Assembly: GCA_031472005.1 (NCBI GenBank)
Contig: PZJY01000005.1
Location: 682,001 to 746,000 of the forward strand
Length of the DNA stretch: 64,000 nucleotides
Direction: 5' to 3'
From: Tetracladium setigerum
Taxonomy: Eukaryota > Ascomycota > Leotiomycetes > Helotiales
Below, in pieces: positions 35,457 to 48,167 of the stretch; position 1 is the first letter of the stretch; the number at the start of each line of letters is the position of its first letter. The notes beneath the pieces are model-generated. The model was not told where the DNA came from and searched no databases. It saw only the letters and a list, made by a program, of their open reading frames with translations. Made by a program: the position numbers and the translations under genes.

Positions 35457-38400
35457 CTTGAAGCTTGTGTTGTGAGGTTGAAGGATTGTTGATGTGAGAG
35501 AATATGATTCTGTCAAGTTTGTCGATCGGGTTGATGATCGATGATGGTTGAAAGTATTTATGTGCGAGTAAGGATACTGCGGTAATAGTTTCGAGTGATT
35601 GTTTGATAAACAAGTGTATTGTAGTTCTATCAAAGACTGAGTAGCAAAGTGATTGTATGAAGGCCAAGATCACGGATCTTTGTTCAACAAGGAAGGTGAG
35701 TGTCCGATGTAGTGGACTGTGTGAGTGAGGGTGCCAAAAGGATAGTTGTTGAAGAAAAGAGGGAATCTGGGGAGGGGAACTCGAGTTCAAATACAAAAAC
35801 TGACGGCAACGGGGGGAGACAACGAAACGGGGCCTGACAACAAACCAGCGGGGAGGCAAACAGGAATCCGGAGGGAAACATGAATAATGTCGGGAGATAA
35901 CCCGGGGCCTTGCTCTGGGCTTCGTCGGGGTGGACGCTGGCCACGAGGGATTTTCGGCGTCTAGATTCTGGCGATCAGGTTCCTTCATAATTGCTCGAGT
36001 AAGAAGTGGTAGGACGCACAACGCACGCAAGGTATCAATTGGACGAAGCCACGCAACGCACCACAATAAATGGAAACAGGGATGGCAACCAGGATGACAA
36101 CAAGGAAACATTTCAAACGATGGAGTGGAAAGTGTGGGACTAGAAAATGTCTAAACAACAAAGGCAAAAGAAAACAAGGGTCATGCTGAAAGAGGCAAGG
36201 ACAGGGACGACGAAGTGGAAGCGAGGCAGAAACTTATGGCGCGTTCCACCTCAGAACGCGCTCCGCTGATGATTGGCAGATGGAGCCGATGGTACCTGGC
36301 GGAAGTGCGTGCAGATAGTTGCTAGCCATGTGTCGGGTTTGCATAGGGCGTGTGCCTGACTCTGTACCTCGAAGGACTCGATGAACTCGATGGAGTAGTG
36401 GCTGGCAGCCTCGGTGGTAGGCTGACTTGATTGCCCCCTGGATAGATATTATTGTTGAGGACTTCAGATGCGACGGTACGACGGTGGTTAAAAGTGTGTA
36501 AAAGCAGTGCGTACTCCGTAAAAACGCAGGTGCGTAAAAAAGAACAAGGGAAATGCGTAAAAGTGAAAACAGTGCGTAAAGGGGTGTTGTGTGTGTGTGG
36601 AAACAACAAAATCGCTTGGACCCAATCGGCGGGAACGGGTGATGCTCAAACGTTCCGCGCCCGCAGATGATGGGACGAGCCAACAACACGCACGTGGAGT
36701 TGCAGAAGTCAAGTCTGCCAGCCAAAGTATTTGCTGGCATCTCTGGGGTCTCTTCCCCGTGACCCTTGAGACTAATGTCTGAGATTTGTTTCAATTGCGA
36801 AAAAAAGAAGAAAAAAAGAGAATTCCCAACTTTTGCGTTTCGTACTTTCTCGTTCACCATTCCCCAACAATAGAATGCACAGAACGTGGGATGTGTTCGC
36901 GATGGCGATCGTCGCAGCAAGAAATTCTCCGCTATCCATCCACCTTATCGTACTTGGCGTAATCCCACCCACCACCAAAGTGCCCCGCGGCAGTGATCTC
37001 GCAATAATGCTGCTGTCAACATTCAACAACCGCCCGTTGACAAGAACTGGTCCGTCTTGGATGCGCAGAGTTTTGTTCCGCAGATAGGGTGGTGACATCG
37101 GCACAGGCCGGCCAATGATGAAGTCCGTCACACTTCCTTGCAGCGCTGCAGAGAAGAGACTATTCAATCCCGAATCCCTGCGGAAGGTTACTTCGCCAAA
37201 AATCTCTGCACTGGTGTGGAAGAGGAATAATGGGACCGAGTCGAAACCTGCTTTAGCGGTCACTCCAGCAAATCAGCCTTTGAACTCGGTGGAGCATATC
37301 ATGGCTAATGGCGCTGGAGCCGATTTGTCAATAATGGTCCTCGGGTTGAAAGATCGCCATGTGTGCTGGTTGCCAGCGATCAACTGCCGAATCAGAAAAA
37401 TAGCGCAACCCTGACAAAAGTTGACAACGGCATTCGGTGCGCTGTGCCCCTCTACAAAAACCGGTTTGTCAAATAGGAAGGGCCCAAAATGTCTCGCCCT
37501 TGCATATGCTCAGGAACGCATCGATTTGATCGTCAGGAACGAAAACCCTAGGGTCGCAAAGTCTTCCGTGCCACGCTCAACCGAGAAACCCCAACACACT
37601 GCGGGTGAATAGTCATTGTGACTGTGTGACATCTCCAACATATCTCAAAATCAATAATGCTTCGGCTATTGAGTTCAACAAATTCATGTCATGTTGGTCT
37701 TGGGGAAAAAGCGAGTTGTTGCCAAGATTCATGTTGCGGTGGTCATGGTCGGTTCGAGTATGTGGAAAAAGTCATGAACGCCTTCGCCGTACTTCGGCAC
37801 AACTTGTGTGTTGCGAAGTAGCAACCGCCGAGCTGACATCACGGTTTGTCATTATTCAAACTCACTCAAAAGATACACCCACTTTGCCCACTTCTTGAGT
37901 TGTGCAGATCTGTTCGAGAAGGCTGGTGTTGCCTGGGATTGCGAAGTAGTGTGCGTGGGGCTGCTCTTGTGTGAAAACCGTCATACCGAATTGAAAAAGC
38001 CATCAATCCGTCAACCATGGTTGCGAACTGCTGAAGAAGAAAAAAACTATTGAATTGGCGCATGGCAGTGAAAAAATGTAGTGTGATGGCGCTGCTCCGA
38101 GGTGTTGCTTTCACATCTGCATGTGAGCGAGAATATTTGGTTGTTGAGAAAAAAGTAACTCCATCCGTAGACGGCATTTGAGCCAGCTTGGAGACGGGTG
38201 CATTTCGGGAGATCGCATTCCATGCCACCATCAATAATAAAGCCGAAGATTGGGCGTGAAAAATCACAACAGGGAAGATTTTTGAATGGATGGAACCGAT
38301 GGATCAAGTACTGCAAGATCAATTGAAAGCCAGCAAAAAATTATTTGTGGTACTGTATGCTTCGGTTAGAGATCTCTCCAAGCTGACACAAAAGCAATTC

Positions 38401-41019
38401 TGTGGGTGGTCCTGGAAAAAAGAGCGAGAAGAGCAACATCCTTGATATTGGCCTAGAAGACGTGTTTCTGCACAAGGTCAGCCATCAAAGAAAATTAGAT
38501 ACTGCAGCTCTTAGTAACATCATCACTAGAAAAATCTTCCAAACCTCCAAATTGTAACGGATTGATACATGCAAACATGCAAGATTCCAAAGGACCGAAA
38601 AAAGACGCGACTCGGATGAAAGTGAAAATGGCTTGAAAGGGAATCCAGAAATTTTTTGGCCCGACTCCAGCCATTTATTGACGACACTCATTGGATGGAT
38701 AATTTTTTTGGCTTACATCCATTCCCAAACAACGAGCCGTCGTGGAAAACTCTGCTGGCGTACCTTTTCCACGGATGTTTTATGCAACGAAGCATAAAGT
38801 TGTCCAATTAGTGCAATGTCGTGACAGGATATTCATGCCATGCTGGAAAGTACACTTTCAATGTCTGAGTTGAGTTGCCCAAACATCGTCGCAAAAGGGG
38901 ATATTTGGTCAGACTTTCCACGGTAGGAAGAGGATCTGACTACTGGCCAACTAGAGCCGCACGATTACCAGATGACAAGAGTCAGGTATCCCCATTCTTC
39001 GTCGGTATTGTATGTTCGGCCTTGTGGGCAGGAGGAAATGATGCTTCGCGATCAAGATCGAACGAAGAAGCGGTGGACATTTGGATGATTGGTGCAGCGA
39101 TCCAACAACGGTAAGAACTCAACTAATGGATGCCTCGAGAAGGTTAGCAAACTCTCGTCAGCAATGATGGTTTTAGAACAAACCGCCTCGCCGGCGGATG
39201 CTTATCTCCTGTTACAACTCCTACGAGAACGAAGCCATTCAGGCATGCTGGAATGCCTGTCCACTGCTCCAACATAAACCGAGTTATTTGGCAGACGCTA
39301 CTCATACAACAGGGCGAAAGCTGGATGTGCGCTATATGGCTAGACCTTTTTGTCTTGTTAGTGGATGTCAAGATGGTGCTGTTGTGTTGACGTTGCGATT
39401 GACGTTGGAAGGGTCTCGATTCCGGAGGTTGCTGTCCGCGTGCGTGCCAACGCCAATCTAGAGCACAAGACCTCCGTTTGGAAAAGTCACCCAGGTAATC
39501 ACAACTCTGCCGTGATGGTCTATCTATGTTATTGTATTTAAGGAGTCCAACTATATCTGCTTTTTGTTTCTGCTCTTTTGAGTGTGCAATTTTGTTTTGC
39601 TGTTTTGGAAGTGTTTGAATGTTGCTGTTGGCTGCAGTCATTAGTTTGACGCATACTTAAGTAGCTTCTTTAAAAATACCATACGTACAGCTGTGTTCCA
39701 CTCCATGAACTAGAAGCTTGTTGTTCTCAAAGGAGTTCGGTGACGATGCAAAGGCAGTGCCATTAAGATCGCAATATCATTACAATTGGTTTTTGGTTCA
39801 AACAGAATGCAAAAACGACCCAAGTTTCCCATAGGAAAGATCGTGAAGTCATCGATATCTGTCCTAGTACGAGGATAGGAGAATAGGCAAGGTACCGGAG
39901 TGATTTTGTGCTTCATCTGAGATGTAAGCCGTGCTCACTTGAATGACAGCAATATTGCATCCAGCTACTGTAGACGGCTACAGACGCAGGTTCATCGCAA
40001 GAACTCTGGATAGCTTCCAGCTAAAGATAGAATGCGTCAATCGTTCCATATCTGACGGGCAAACGGCAATGCTTTGAAGCACTAGTGTTAGCCAGGAACG
40101 TTGGGACAAGTTACTTTCTTGCCAAGGAAGTTTTATGCCAACTTCAGAAGTGATTCTGGAGGGACAAGAACATAGAGCTGCGTTCTTCCACTCTCACTAT
40201 ATCTTCTTCTCGATGCTATTTCCCCAGTATTCTTTCGCCGCGTCGTCATCTTCTCATCCGAAGGCATCCGGGGCTCGTATTCCCTTCTTTCAAGTAGGCC
40301 GAATCTCCGCAAAAGACTTGTCGCTAAGAGACTCGTCGTACTTGGGAGCTGCAAATAGAAACGACCCAAGGGCTTTTGATGGAGAGATAGCATCACGGAT
40401 GACGATCATATGCAGATCTGGTGGGCCTAGTGGGCGAAAGTACCCATTGTATCCCATTGGCAGAGCAGAGTAGTGTCTGTCAACAACACACAGTACAGTA
40501 GAGCAGCAGAGAAAGAGGAGAGAACCAGAGAATTAGAGACTTTAATTGATAGATGGATGCGTGGAATGCTCTACTCTAGCTGGTCTATTGGTTGAAGGTG
40601 AGAGAAATATGATCACGATCTGCCAAGATTTAAATGTGGGTGCAAAGGCTGCTCGCCAATTCTTGGGCGCAGAGGGAGAGAGACAGAGAGAAAGGGAGAG
40701 AGAAATGGACATTCCACGCGAGGGGGCAGAAAGTGAACTGGACTGGGCAGGCACCACCAAGGTGAACTACTGTACTCTCTTGTCGACCTCTCTCTAATCA
40801 CACGAATCCTCTTAAAGTCCTTCAATCCTCTTCCCTTCACTTCTTCTCTCTTTTTCTTCTCTCCATCCCACATCTCCGTCCTCCTTTCCCTCGTCCAAAA
40901 ACACCCCCAACATCACATTCGTTCGTTGTTCGTCGTCCGTTGTTTTAATTGTCTCTATCAATCTTCATCTCGAATCTCCATCCCCTCGTTCGCCACCACA
41001 CACTCGTTTGTCGTCAACC
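35457..41019. promoter_or_regulatory. 5.5 kb gene-free region between two divergent secreted/wall protein genes
   Basis: Despite many short open frames on both strands (for example 36234-36920 minus, 36772-37263 minus, 39144-39641 minus), none shows family motifs, a signal peptide or believable splice partners. The right end (40800-41019) is a CT-rich leader leading into the ATG at 41020. The region may be a shared promoter, non-coding RNA locus or decayed sequence. Confidence 0.5.
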
Positions 41020-42383
41020 ATGAAGTCCTTCGGAGCTCTCATCCCAGCCATGGGCCTCATCGCCGGTGTCCAAGCTACTTATGGTCATGGATGGTCCAAC
41101 GGTACCACCGTTTGGACGACCGTCACCGTCCAGACCTTGACGACCTACTGCCCAGAAGCCACTACCTTCACCCACGGGTAAGCCATCATTAATGCGAAGC
41201 ATCTGGATTGTCGCTGACTTCAAATCCAGCACCAAGACCTACACGGCGACTGCTCATGAGACCTTGACCATCACGGGTAAGCTTCATTCAAATATCTTGC
41301 AGCAAATGATCTGCTAACCACATTTCGCAGACTGCCCATGCACATCCAAGATCCCCGTCACACACTACCCTCACCCACCACCTGCATCCACCCACGTTCC
41401 TGTCACTACCAACACTCCCGTTACCACCAAGGTTGAAACGGAGCCCAAGCCACCGGTCAGCGTCACCATTACTGTTTCGGAGTATACCACCTTCTGTTAG
41501 TTTGCTCCCTCGTCTAGATGTAAATCGCAAGCGACTGACCTTGAAAAGGCCCATACCCAACGCTCTTCCCCGTCGGGCCAAACAGCACAATCACTGTCAC
41601 TGAACCAACCACTTTGACCATCAAGGACTGCCCATGTACCCTCACAAAGCCTGCTGTGGTTACCACAACTATCAACTACGTGACAACCTACTGCCCAGTT
41701 GAGACTACGGTGACAATTGGCACATCCACACACACTCTTCCAGCTGGAACAGTAAGTCTCCGCGGTCTCCTATATTTTAATTAATCTCTAATTGTCCAAA
41801 GGTCACAATTCCAATTGAGCACATCACCACTGTACCAGCGCCTGAGGTCACTCACCCAGCTCCAGAGTATACCAAGCCAGTTCCAGAGTATACTAAGCCA
41901 ACTCCTGAGCACACCAAGCCAGCTCCCTGCAACGGAGAGGCAGGTGGATGCCCTCCATCGTATACCACAGTATGTCTTTAGAGATATCTTTTTGAATAGC
42001 AACTTACTGATTGTTTCCATAGTTGACCCTCCCAGTCGAGTGGGTTACTACTATTCCAGGCTCTGGCCCATCCACGGTATGTTTAGTAAATCAAAGTCCT
42101 TACCTCATTACTAATTGGTCCCTAGGTAACCTTCCCTGTCGAGATTGTGACTCCAATCACATCTTACCCTGGTGAGAGCTCAGCTCCACCAGTTGCAACC
42201 GACCTCTCTTCGGATATCTTGCCTGGCCCAACCACCACTCTGGCATCTGCTGGTGTCCCAGCTGGAACAGGCTCTTCTCCAAGCTCTTCGACTTCCGGCT
42301 TTCTCGAAGCTAACAATGCTGGCAAGCATGAAGCTGGATTCGGTGCCGTTGTCATCGCTGGCGTTGTCGCCGCTTTCTTGTAA
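41020..42383 (+). CDS. GPI-anchored Thr-rich cell-wall protein, ccg-6-like
   Basis: Seven exons: 41020-41177, 41230-41276, 41331-41495, 41549-41751, 41802-41969, 42023-42076, 42126-42383; 350 residues, all GT-AG. Signal peptide MKSFGALIPAMGLIAGVQA. The mature chain holds modules of the type TTYCPEATTFTHG...TLTITDCPCT, found in the Neurospora clock-controlled ccg-6 protein and relatives; here two or three degenerate copies occur. A Pro-rich repeat with PEYTKP/PEHTKP units sits in exon 5. The C-terminus is Ser/Thr-rich and ends with a hydrophobic GPI signal (GAVVIAGVVAAFL) preceded by a small-residue site. Function: structural mannoprotein of the wall. The unusually high number of exons for a low-complexity protein is notable. 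Confidence 0.88.
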
Positions 42384-43766
42384 AGCACTTGATCACTTCA
42401 TCATTATGAACGTTATGATTTGAATCATGGATCGCAGATTAGACGCATGAAAGAAGATGGAGGGGTACCACGGACATTCATTTAGCGCACATTGTTCCGC
42501 ACGATCTGGACCAGGTCGGCACGATTTTTTGGAAGTCAACTTGCATGATTGCACATAATACACTTCGCATGTACATATTTACAGCTGGAGGATTGGAGAT
42601 TGCTACGATATGGAGATTAGAAGCATAGGTTTCTCCTAGACCGCAATGACACACAAGTTGCTCAACATCTCTCGGCATGTCTTCTCGGGTTGATGATTCC
42701 CTTGGTTTTGGTCTTGGTTGGGACCATGAGGTAAGTACCCAAGTATCTAAGTATTGTAGTATGCAAATTGTGATACGATGCCGAGGATGTTGATGTTCAA
42801 GGTTTTGCCAAGCTTGTTCCTGCATCCGCGCGCACCGACAGCTAAAGGCTAAAGGGCTAAAGATAGGCAGATAGGCTTGATAGGAGATACTCTAGCTACT
42901 GTCCTCGTATTCGAAGAACATGAAGTGTGAAGATGAGAACAATAATAGAATTCGCGTAAATTCTGGCTTATGCTCCTCCCTTCAACGTTACTATGTTCAA
43001 ATCCGAAATTTAAGGTCAAAAAGACGGAGCGAGGACCACTCGATGTCATGTCCCGGCACGGAAGGTCGAGGTGGTGAAACGCAAGCACGAGATTTTAAAG
43101 TTGGTTGGTCTGCTGGTTTGACAGATCCGATGTATGGGATGGCGGTTGTCCAACAACAATTGGCCATGGAGTCGCACAGATACATAGCGTCCAAACTTCG
43201 GAGAGACGAGGCAAGTATTGAGGGACCATCATCTTTTTATATCCTCAACCTCGGAGTGTGAGAGACGACTCTGATGCATCATTTGAATGGGTGTGGGAAA
43301 TTCGTGATCAGCGATCAGCGACCAGCCACTTGCGCAGGAACAAGACATGCCCCTGAATGTTTCCCACCACAGGCCAATGGGCGCTGGAGTAGCCGCCAAG
43401 ACAAGGCGCTTCTCCCAATCTCAAACGACTGCGCCAGGTCCCACCCACTGTCCCAGTCTGTTCCCCCGTCTCATCCTCATTTCCAGCGCCTCTCCCTTCT
43501 CCTCCACAATCCACTCTCTCTCATTCACTCTCTTTCATCAACACCGTCGACCTCAGCTTTTCAGTGCGTTCTACGTACGTTTCATTCCTTCGGTACAACC
43601 GACTGTTCTCTCTTCCTCTTTCTCGTCGTCGCCCTCGACTTCGACCATCAAAACATCAACAACTCTTCAGCGCTTTGGTCGCACCACACTCTTTGATTTC
43701 CTTTTGCCCCCTCCCCTCCCCATAATCTCGAGTCTTTCCGACAGACTTCACAACCCTCACTTCACC
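42384..43766. other. intergenic, 1.4 kb, with long CT-rich leader of the transglycosylase gene
   Basis: No gene supported. About 43420-43766 is CT-rich and open in the same frame as the next gene, but lacks a secretory start, so I read it as 5' UTR. Confidence 0.55.
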
Positions 43767-45442
43767 ATGCAACTCATCACTATCCTCCTCGGAGCATCCG
43801 CTCTCATCACACCTGCACTCGCGCAAACCTGGACTCTCTGCAATCCCACCATCAACTCGACATGCCCGAACGATCCTGGCTTCGGAATCGAACACACCTG
43901 GGACTTCAAGGAGTCTAAGGCTGTCAAGCAGTCCTTCACCATCACCAATGGCAAGCTCGGCTTCGGTAATGATGGTACCGAGTTCGTTATCAACAAGCAG
44001 AAGGAGTCTCCAACCATTCAATCCAAATTTTACATCATGTTCGGCTCCATCTCGGTCGTGATGAAGGCCGCCTCGGGACGAGGAATTGTATCTTCCATTG
44101 TCGTACAATCCGAATGTCTTGACGAGATCGATTGGGAGTTTATTGGAGGCAACGGTACCCATGCCCAAACCAATTACTTCGGAAAGGGCAACACCACATC
44201 CTTCGATCGTGATGAATGGCATCCCGTTAGCGGAGATGTCCGCGAGACCTTCCACAACTACACCGTCGACTGGAAAGCAGACAAGATGGACTTCTACATT
44301 GATTCCAAATGGGTCCGAACCTTGAAGTATGGCGATGCCAATGGTGGCAAGAACTACCCTCAAACTCCATCAACCGTTCGACTTGGTGTCTGGGCTGGAG
44401 GTGACAAGGAAAACAATAACATTGGTACCGTTGAGTGGGCTGGTGGTGAAACCGATTTCGCCCAGGCTCCATTCACCATGGTCGTCAAGAGCACCCACGT
44501 CAAGGACTACGGCAGCGGAAAAGAATACGAATGGACCGACAAGACCGGAAACTGGCAAACCATCAAAGGCATTCCGTAAGTCCCAAGATTGCAACAGTTG
44601 GAAATATACTAACAAGTCACAGAGGAGAGTCCGTCGCAGCTCAATTGATCTCCAAAGGATTAGATGCCGAGAAAGAGGTATCTGACGAGGCCACTGGAAC
44701 CGCAACTGACAGCAACACCATCCAGTCTGGCAAGAACGCAGATGCCTCTAGCACCGATAGCAACGGCACGAAAACATCTGATGCCGCCTCGAGCAGCGCA
44801 ACCGCCGACAAGGCTGAAGAAACCGAGAAGTCGATGGCCCAAAAATGGTCCGAAATACCACAAACAAGCAAAGTTGCCATCTACGCCGGTGGTGGAGCTG
44901 GAGCTGCCTTACTTATTGGAGCCTTCCTCTTTGTATGCATTCGACAGCGTCGTCGAGGCCGTGAGGAGCGTGACGCCTACAACGCCAAGGTCGAGAAGGA
45001 GCGCGAGGAAGCCTACAAAGACCAAATGCAACTCCGCGAGAAGGGTCTCGGTGGATGGGACCAGAACGCTTATGCTACCCAAGGCGACGATGCTCTTGGC
45101 GGATGGGGAGGAACTCACGTTGCCCATTCTACCCCAACCGCATCCAGCACACCCAAATTCACGGCTGTCGCCACTCACGAAATCCCATCGAGATCCAGCT
45201 CTCCAGATTCGCACCGCCCTGCGCCCAGTCCTTGGACAGGTGGAAACCAAGGTGGTATGATCCACAATGCCCACAACGCATACAATGGAGGATACAGCCA
45301 AAACAACAATATCCCACACAGCCCAAATTTCCCGCTCGCTTCGCAAGGAGGGGGATCATTCAATGCTCAGGGAGGCTTCCCATCTTCAGGTAATGGCGGT
45401 GGGTTTAGAGGCTCGCAGCATGGTGGTTACCAACGCTTTTAA
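43767..45442 (+). CDS. GH16 chitin-beta-glucan transglycosylase, Crh family, with membrane anchor
   Basis: Exons 43767-44575 and 44623-45442; 542 residues. Signal peptide MQLITILLGASALITPALAQ, then a short Cys motif (TWTLCNPTINSTCPNDP) and a GH16 domain with catalytic signature DEIDWEFIG (E120, D122, E124). The WHPVSGD, FHNYTVDWK and RLGVWAGGD blocks fit Crh enzymes, which link chitin to beta-1,6/1,3-glucan at the wall. After a Ser/Thr-rich stalk there is a real membrane helix (IYAGGGAGAALLIGAFLFVC) followed by RQRRRGREER and a long cytosolic tail rich in Gly, Asn and Gln. Most Crh proteins are GPI-anchored; this one is type I transmembrane. I chose 43767 because the upstream in-frame sequence is non-secretory. 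Confidence 0.94.
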
Positions 45443-46756
45443 ACCTGTCTTTTAAGCGTTGTGTGTGCTTTGCTTTGCTTTGTGTGTGATATTTTTGGTG
45501 CTGGTTTTTCCTTTAATATAGAGGGTCAACTCTTTGCGCTTTTGCTTGCTTTGGCACCTTGGGGTCTTTATTACGAACAATGATGGATTGGCTTGGCTTT
45601 CTTTCGCGCTTACCTGCTTGCTTGCTTGCCTGTTTTTTCGCTTTTCAAACCCTTTTCGAGCGGGGGGACAAATGGGGAAAGCTGGTTTCTCGTCCTCATT
45701 TTTTCTCTGAACTCTTTTACGGTGGAAGAGCATGCAAGTCTTAAATGGTAAAGTATTTAAACTAGTCAACTCGGTTGGAGGTGCAAGAAAGATAAGGTAG
45801 AGAGAACGAAGTTTTTTCGTGTATGTATAGAAGATGGTGTTGGGACCTATGATATTTACCTAGGTACGCATACAAATGATATGAAACTATTACTTATTCT
45901 ATATTTGATGGGTTTAGCCAGTCTGTGTCTGAATTTTGACGTGCCATTTTTAAGTTCTTGTTTTGTTTTGGTTTGGAGAAGAAGGGGAGAGACGGGTGCA
46001 ATTCCTGAGATGCTGTTTCTTTTTCTTTTTTTCTCTTCCTAATCATTCACTTCGAGTATTATTCTTTTCTCCCTCATCTGTCTTCGAGAACCACTCCACT
46101 AGAAACTTGGTCGCCTCATTGGATAAACTCCATTGCCCCCCTAAAATGCAACAACAGTGCAAGGGCATCTTTCAAACAAAAAAGTAAAAAATTCTGTCCA
46201 AACAAAAATGTGCTGGCTGGCGTGGGAGTGATTCTTATCACCCCCCCCCCCCCAAAAAAATTGCAAAAAAACTAAGATAGTAGAATAACTACTATCTTAA
46301 GGAAAACCCACCTTTGTGAAGGTGGGGTTTTTATTATTATCCCGTTATTTACATATCAAGCAACTTATGGTTTGTTTTCGACAATGGAATATTTTTTTGG
46401 ACTAATCTAGTCATTTTTTCCTCCAGTTTAGCGACTTTTTTTGGTGGTCGATTTGATTTTGGTGATTAATTCAAGCGACTCGACTAATCGAGCTTTTTTG
46501 AATTAATTGGACGTTTGGTTGGGCTGTTGTGGATTTTTTTCTGAAAGTTGGAAGGGGGGAGAGGAAGGTGGTTGGGTGATGAATGACAGAGGGATGGCTG
46601 TTGTCATTTTGGGGGGGGATTGTTGTCATTGATGATGTGAATTGATGCGACGCGTCGTTGTTTACTGTGATTTACCTACACATAGAAAAACTCCAGTAGG
46701 TATCTAGGTACCTTAAATCCCAAATCTCTCTCTCTCTCCCGTTCATAAGTCAATAC
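45443..46756. other. intergenic between convergent genes, with poly-C and two hairpins
   Basis: Holds the 3' ends of the Crh gene (plus) and the PNPOx-like gene (minus). No coding sequence. A 13-C run at 46241-46253 is followed by two inverted repeats, listed separately. Confidence 0.6.
46273..46332. repeat. two adjacent inverted repeats (stem-loops)
   Basis: First: 46273-46282 pairs with 46290-46299 (10 bp perfect, 7-base loop). Second: 46303-46314 pairs with 46319-46331 (about 12 bp, one bulged G, 4-base loop) and ends in a T run. The pair lies between convergent genes and could act in 3' end formation, be a small foldback element, or be chance. Confidence 0.6.
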
Positions 46757-47708
46757 CTACTCCTCATCATCCTTCTCCTCCCTCTTAACAGGCGCAGCCT
46801 TCCTCGCAGCCGCTTGGGCATACTCCAAGTTCGCCTTATTAACATCCTCCACATACCCGCTTACATGCTCCGGCACCTCCAACACCTTATTATACGGCCC
46901 CGCAACCGGCTCACCAAAAACCTCATACAACGGAACGACCCCCGTCCAAACCGCACCCATCACCTCCTCATCCCCCGTATCACACACCTCATCATTAGGC
47001 ACACCCTCCCTCACCTTCGCACTCCCACTGTCAATCTTAACCTTCAGGATCTGTGTACTTGCCATCTCGCCTTGGTTGGGCGGTACACGCGTGTGTTTCC
47101 AGCGATCGGGTACGACGGAGTTGGTGATGAGTTCCATGGCCCAGAGTTTTTCGGAAGGATCCGTGACGAGTGTCGCGTGTCCGAAGAGGATGGCGGAGCG
47201 GTAGTTGTAGTTGTGGGAGTTGGGGGTGAGGGTTAGGACTAGGCCGTCGACTTTGCTGGCTGCGATGCAGACGGCGAGACCTTTGCTTGTGTTGGTGTTG
47301 GTGGTGGTGTTGGTGGTGCTGGGAGCTTGGGAGCGTGCGAGATTCATGATGCGTGAGGAGACGTAGCCGTGGAGGTAGCAATCGAGTGTATCTCCCAGCG
47401 AAGCGGATGGCCGTGAGAAAGATGCCATTTGTCCGATCATGGGGAGAATTACGGGGAATGGGTCGTCTGGAGAGGGGAGGAAGGAGACGTTGAGGATGGG
47501 AGTTGTGTTGATTATTGTGTGGATTGTTGTGAGCGAGTAGACAGCTGTGGGATGGAAGATATATCCATCATTAGCATAATTTGTTTGTTAAAATGCAGCT
47601 GATGAGATATCTGGGGTTTAAGGAAGCAAAGAGAGAGAGACCTTGGTGTTTGTATCTATTCACAGTATTGTGCTCCCCTTTGGGATATTCGAAGTTATGG
47701 CGGACCAT
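46757..47708 (-). CDS. pyridoxamine 5'-phosphate oxidase-like (FMN-binding split barrel) flavoprotein
   Basis: Minus strand; exons 47708-47642 and 47544-46757, 284 residues. Exon 1 supplies MVRHNFEYPKGEHNTVNRY, the usual start of this fungal family; exon 2 continues YSLTTIHTIINTTPILNVSF, then MIGQMASFSRP, CYLHGYVSSRIMN, ITNSVVPDRWKHTR and GAVWTGVVPLYEVFGEP. These match the fungal PNPOx-like or 'flavin-nucleotide-binding' group related to bacterial NimA-like proteins. The intron donor is GTCTCT, weaker than usual, but phase and sequence on both sides agree. The C-terminus is Lys/Glu-rich. The likely cofactor is FMN; the substrate is unknown and true PNP oxidase activity is not implied. Confidence 0.87.
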
Positions 47709-48167
47709 GATTGCGGTAGAGATCAGATCGTTTCAATCGTTCGAAAATACCTGACAATCCCTACCACGACCGCGCAAAATACTAAACTTCAAGAAACCCA
47801 TCTTGCTATTATACGAAATATAAAAACGAGCTGGTCTAATGGTTTATCGGAGACCAGGCCGATGAGGTGTCGTTGTTGTAGCTTGCACCCCTGCAAATCA
47901 ACCCCGCTAAACCCCTCATTGCAAGTCCAAGCGAGACATTATCCAACATCCTCCCACCCTTCTTCGCCCAACTTCCTATCACAACTACCTGATTACCAGC
48001 ACACGCTAGCTTATCCAACGCCATTTAAGCCATTTCCGGGTTCCTCTACTACTTTGGGAGATGCATATCGCTCGCTTGTTAATCGAGAACTCATCAGAGA
48101 CATCCGGACATCGAGTTTCTAACTAAATAAATCAAAGAAGTGAGAATTCACTTTCGCACAAATCACC
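47709..48167. promoter_or_regulatory. divergent promoter region between PNPOx-like and cutC genes
   Basis: 460 bases separate the two divergent start codons. No gene is seen. The two genes may share control elements. Confidence 0.5.

Noticed and set aside
35457..35633. In-frame extension of the small secreted protein
   Set aside because: It lacks secretory features; the Met at 35456 starts a clean signal peptide.
35401..36920. Two minus-strand open frames of 228-236 codons
   Set aside because: They read as Cys/His/Pro/Leu-rich low-quality protein without motifs, over promoter-like DNA; one overlaps the secreted protein gene in another frame.
43347..43766. In-frame N-terminal extension of the Crh gene
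   Set aside because: It would bury the signal peptide at residue 141, and the DNA is a CT-rich leader.
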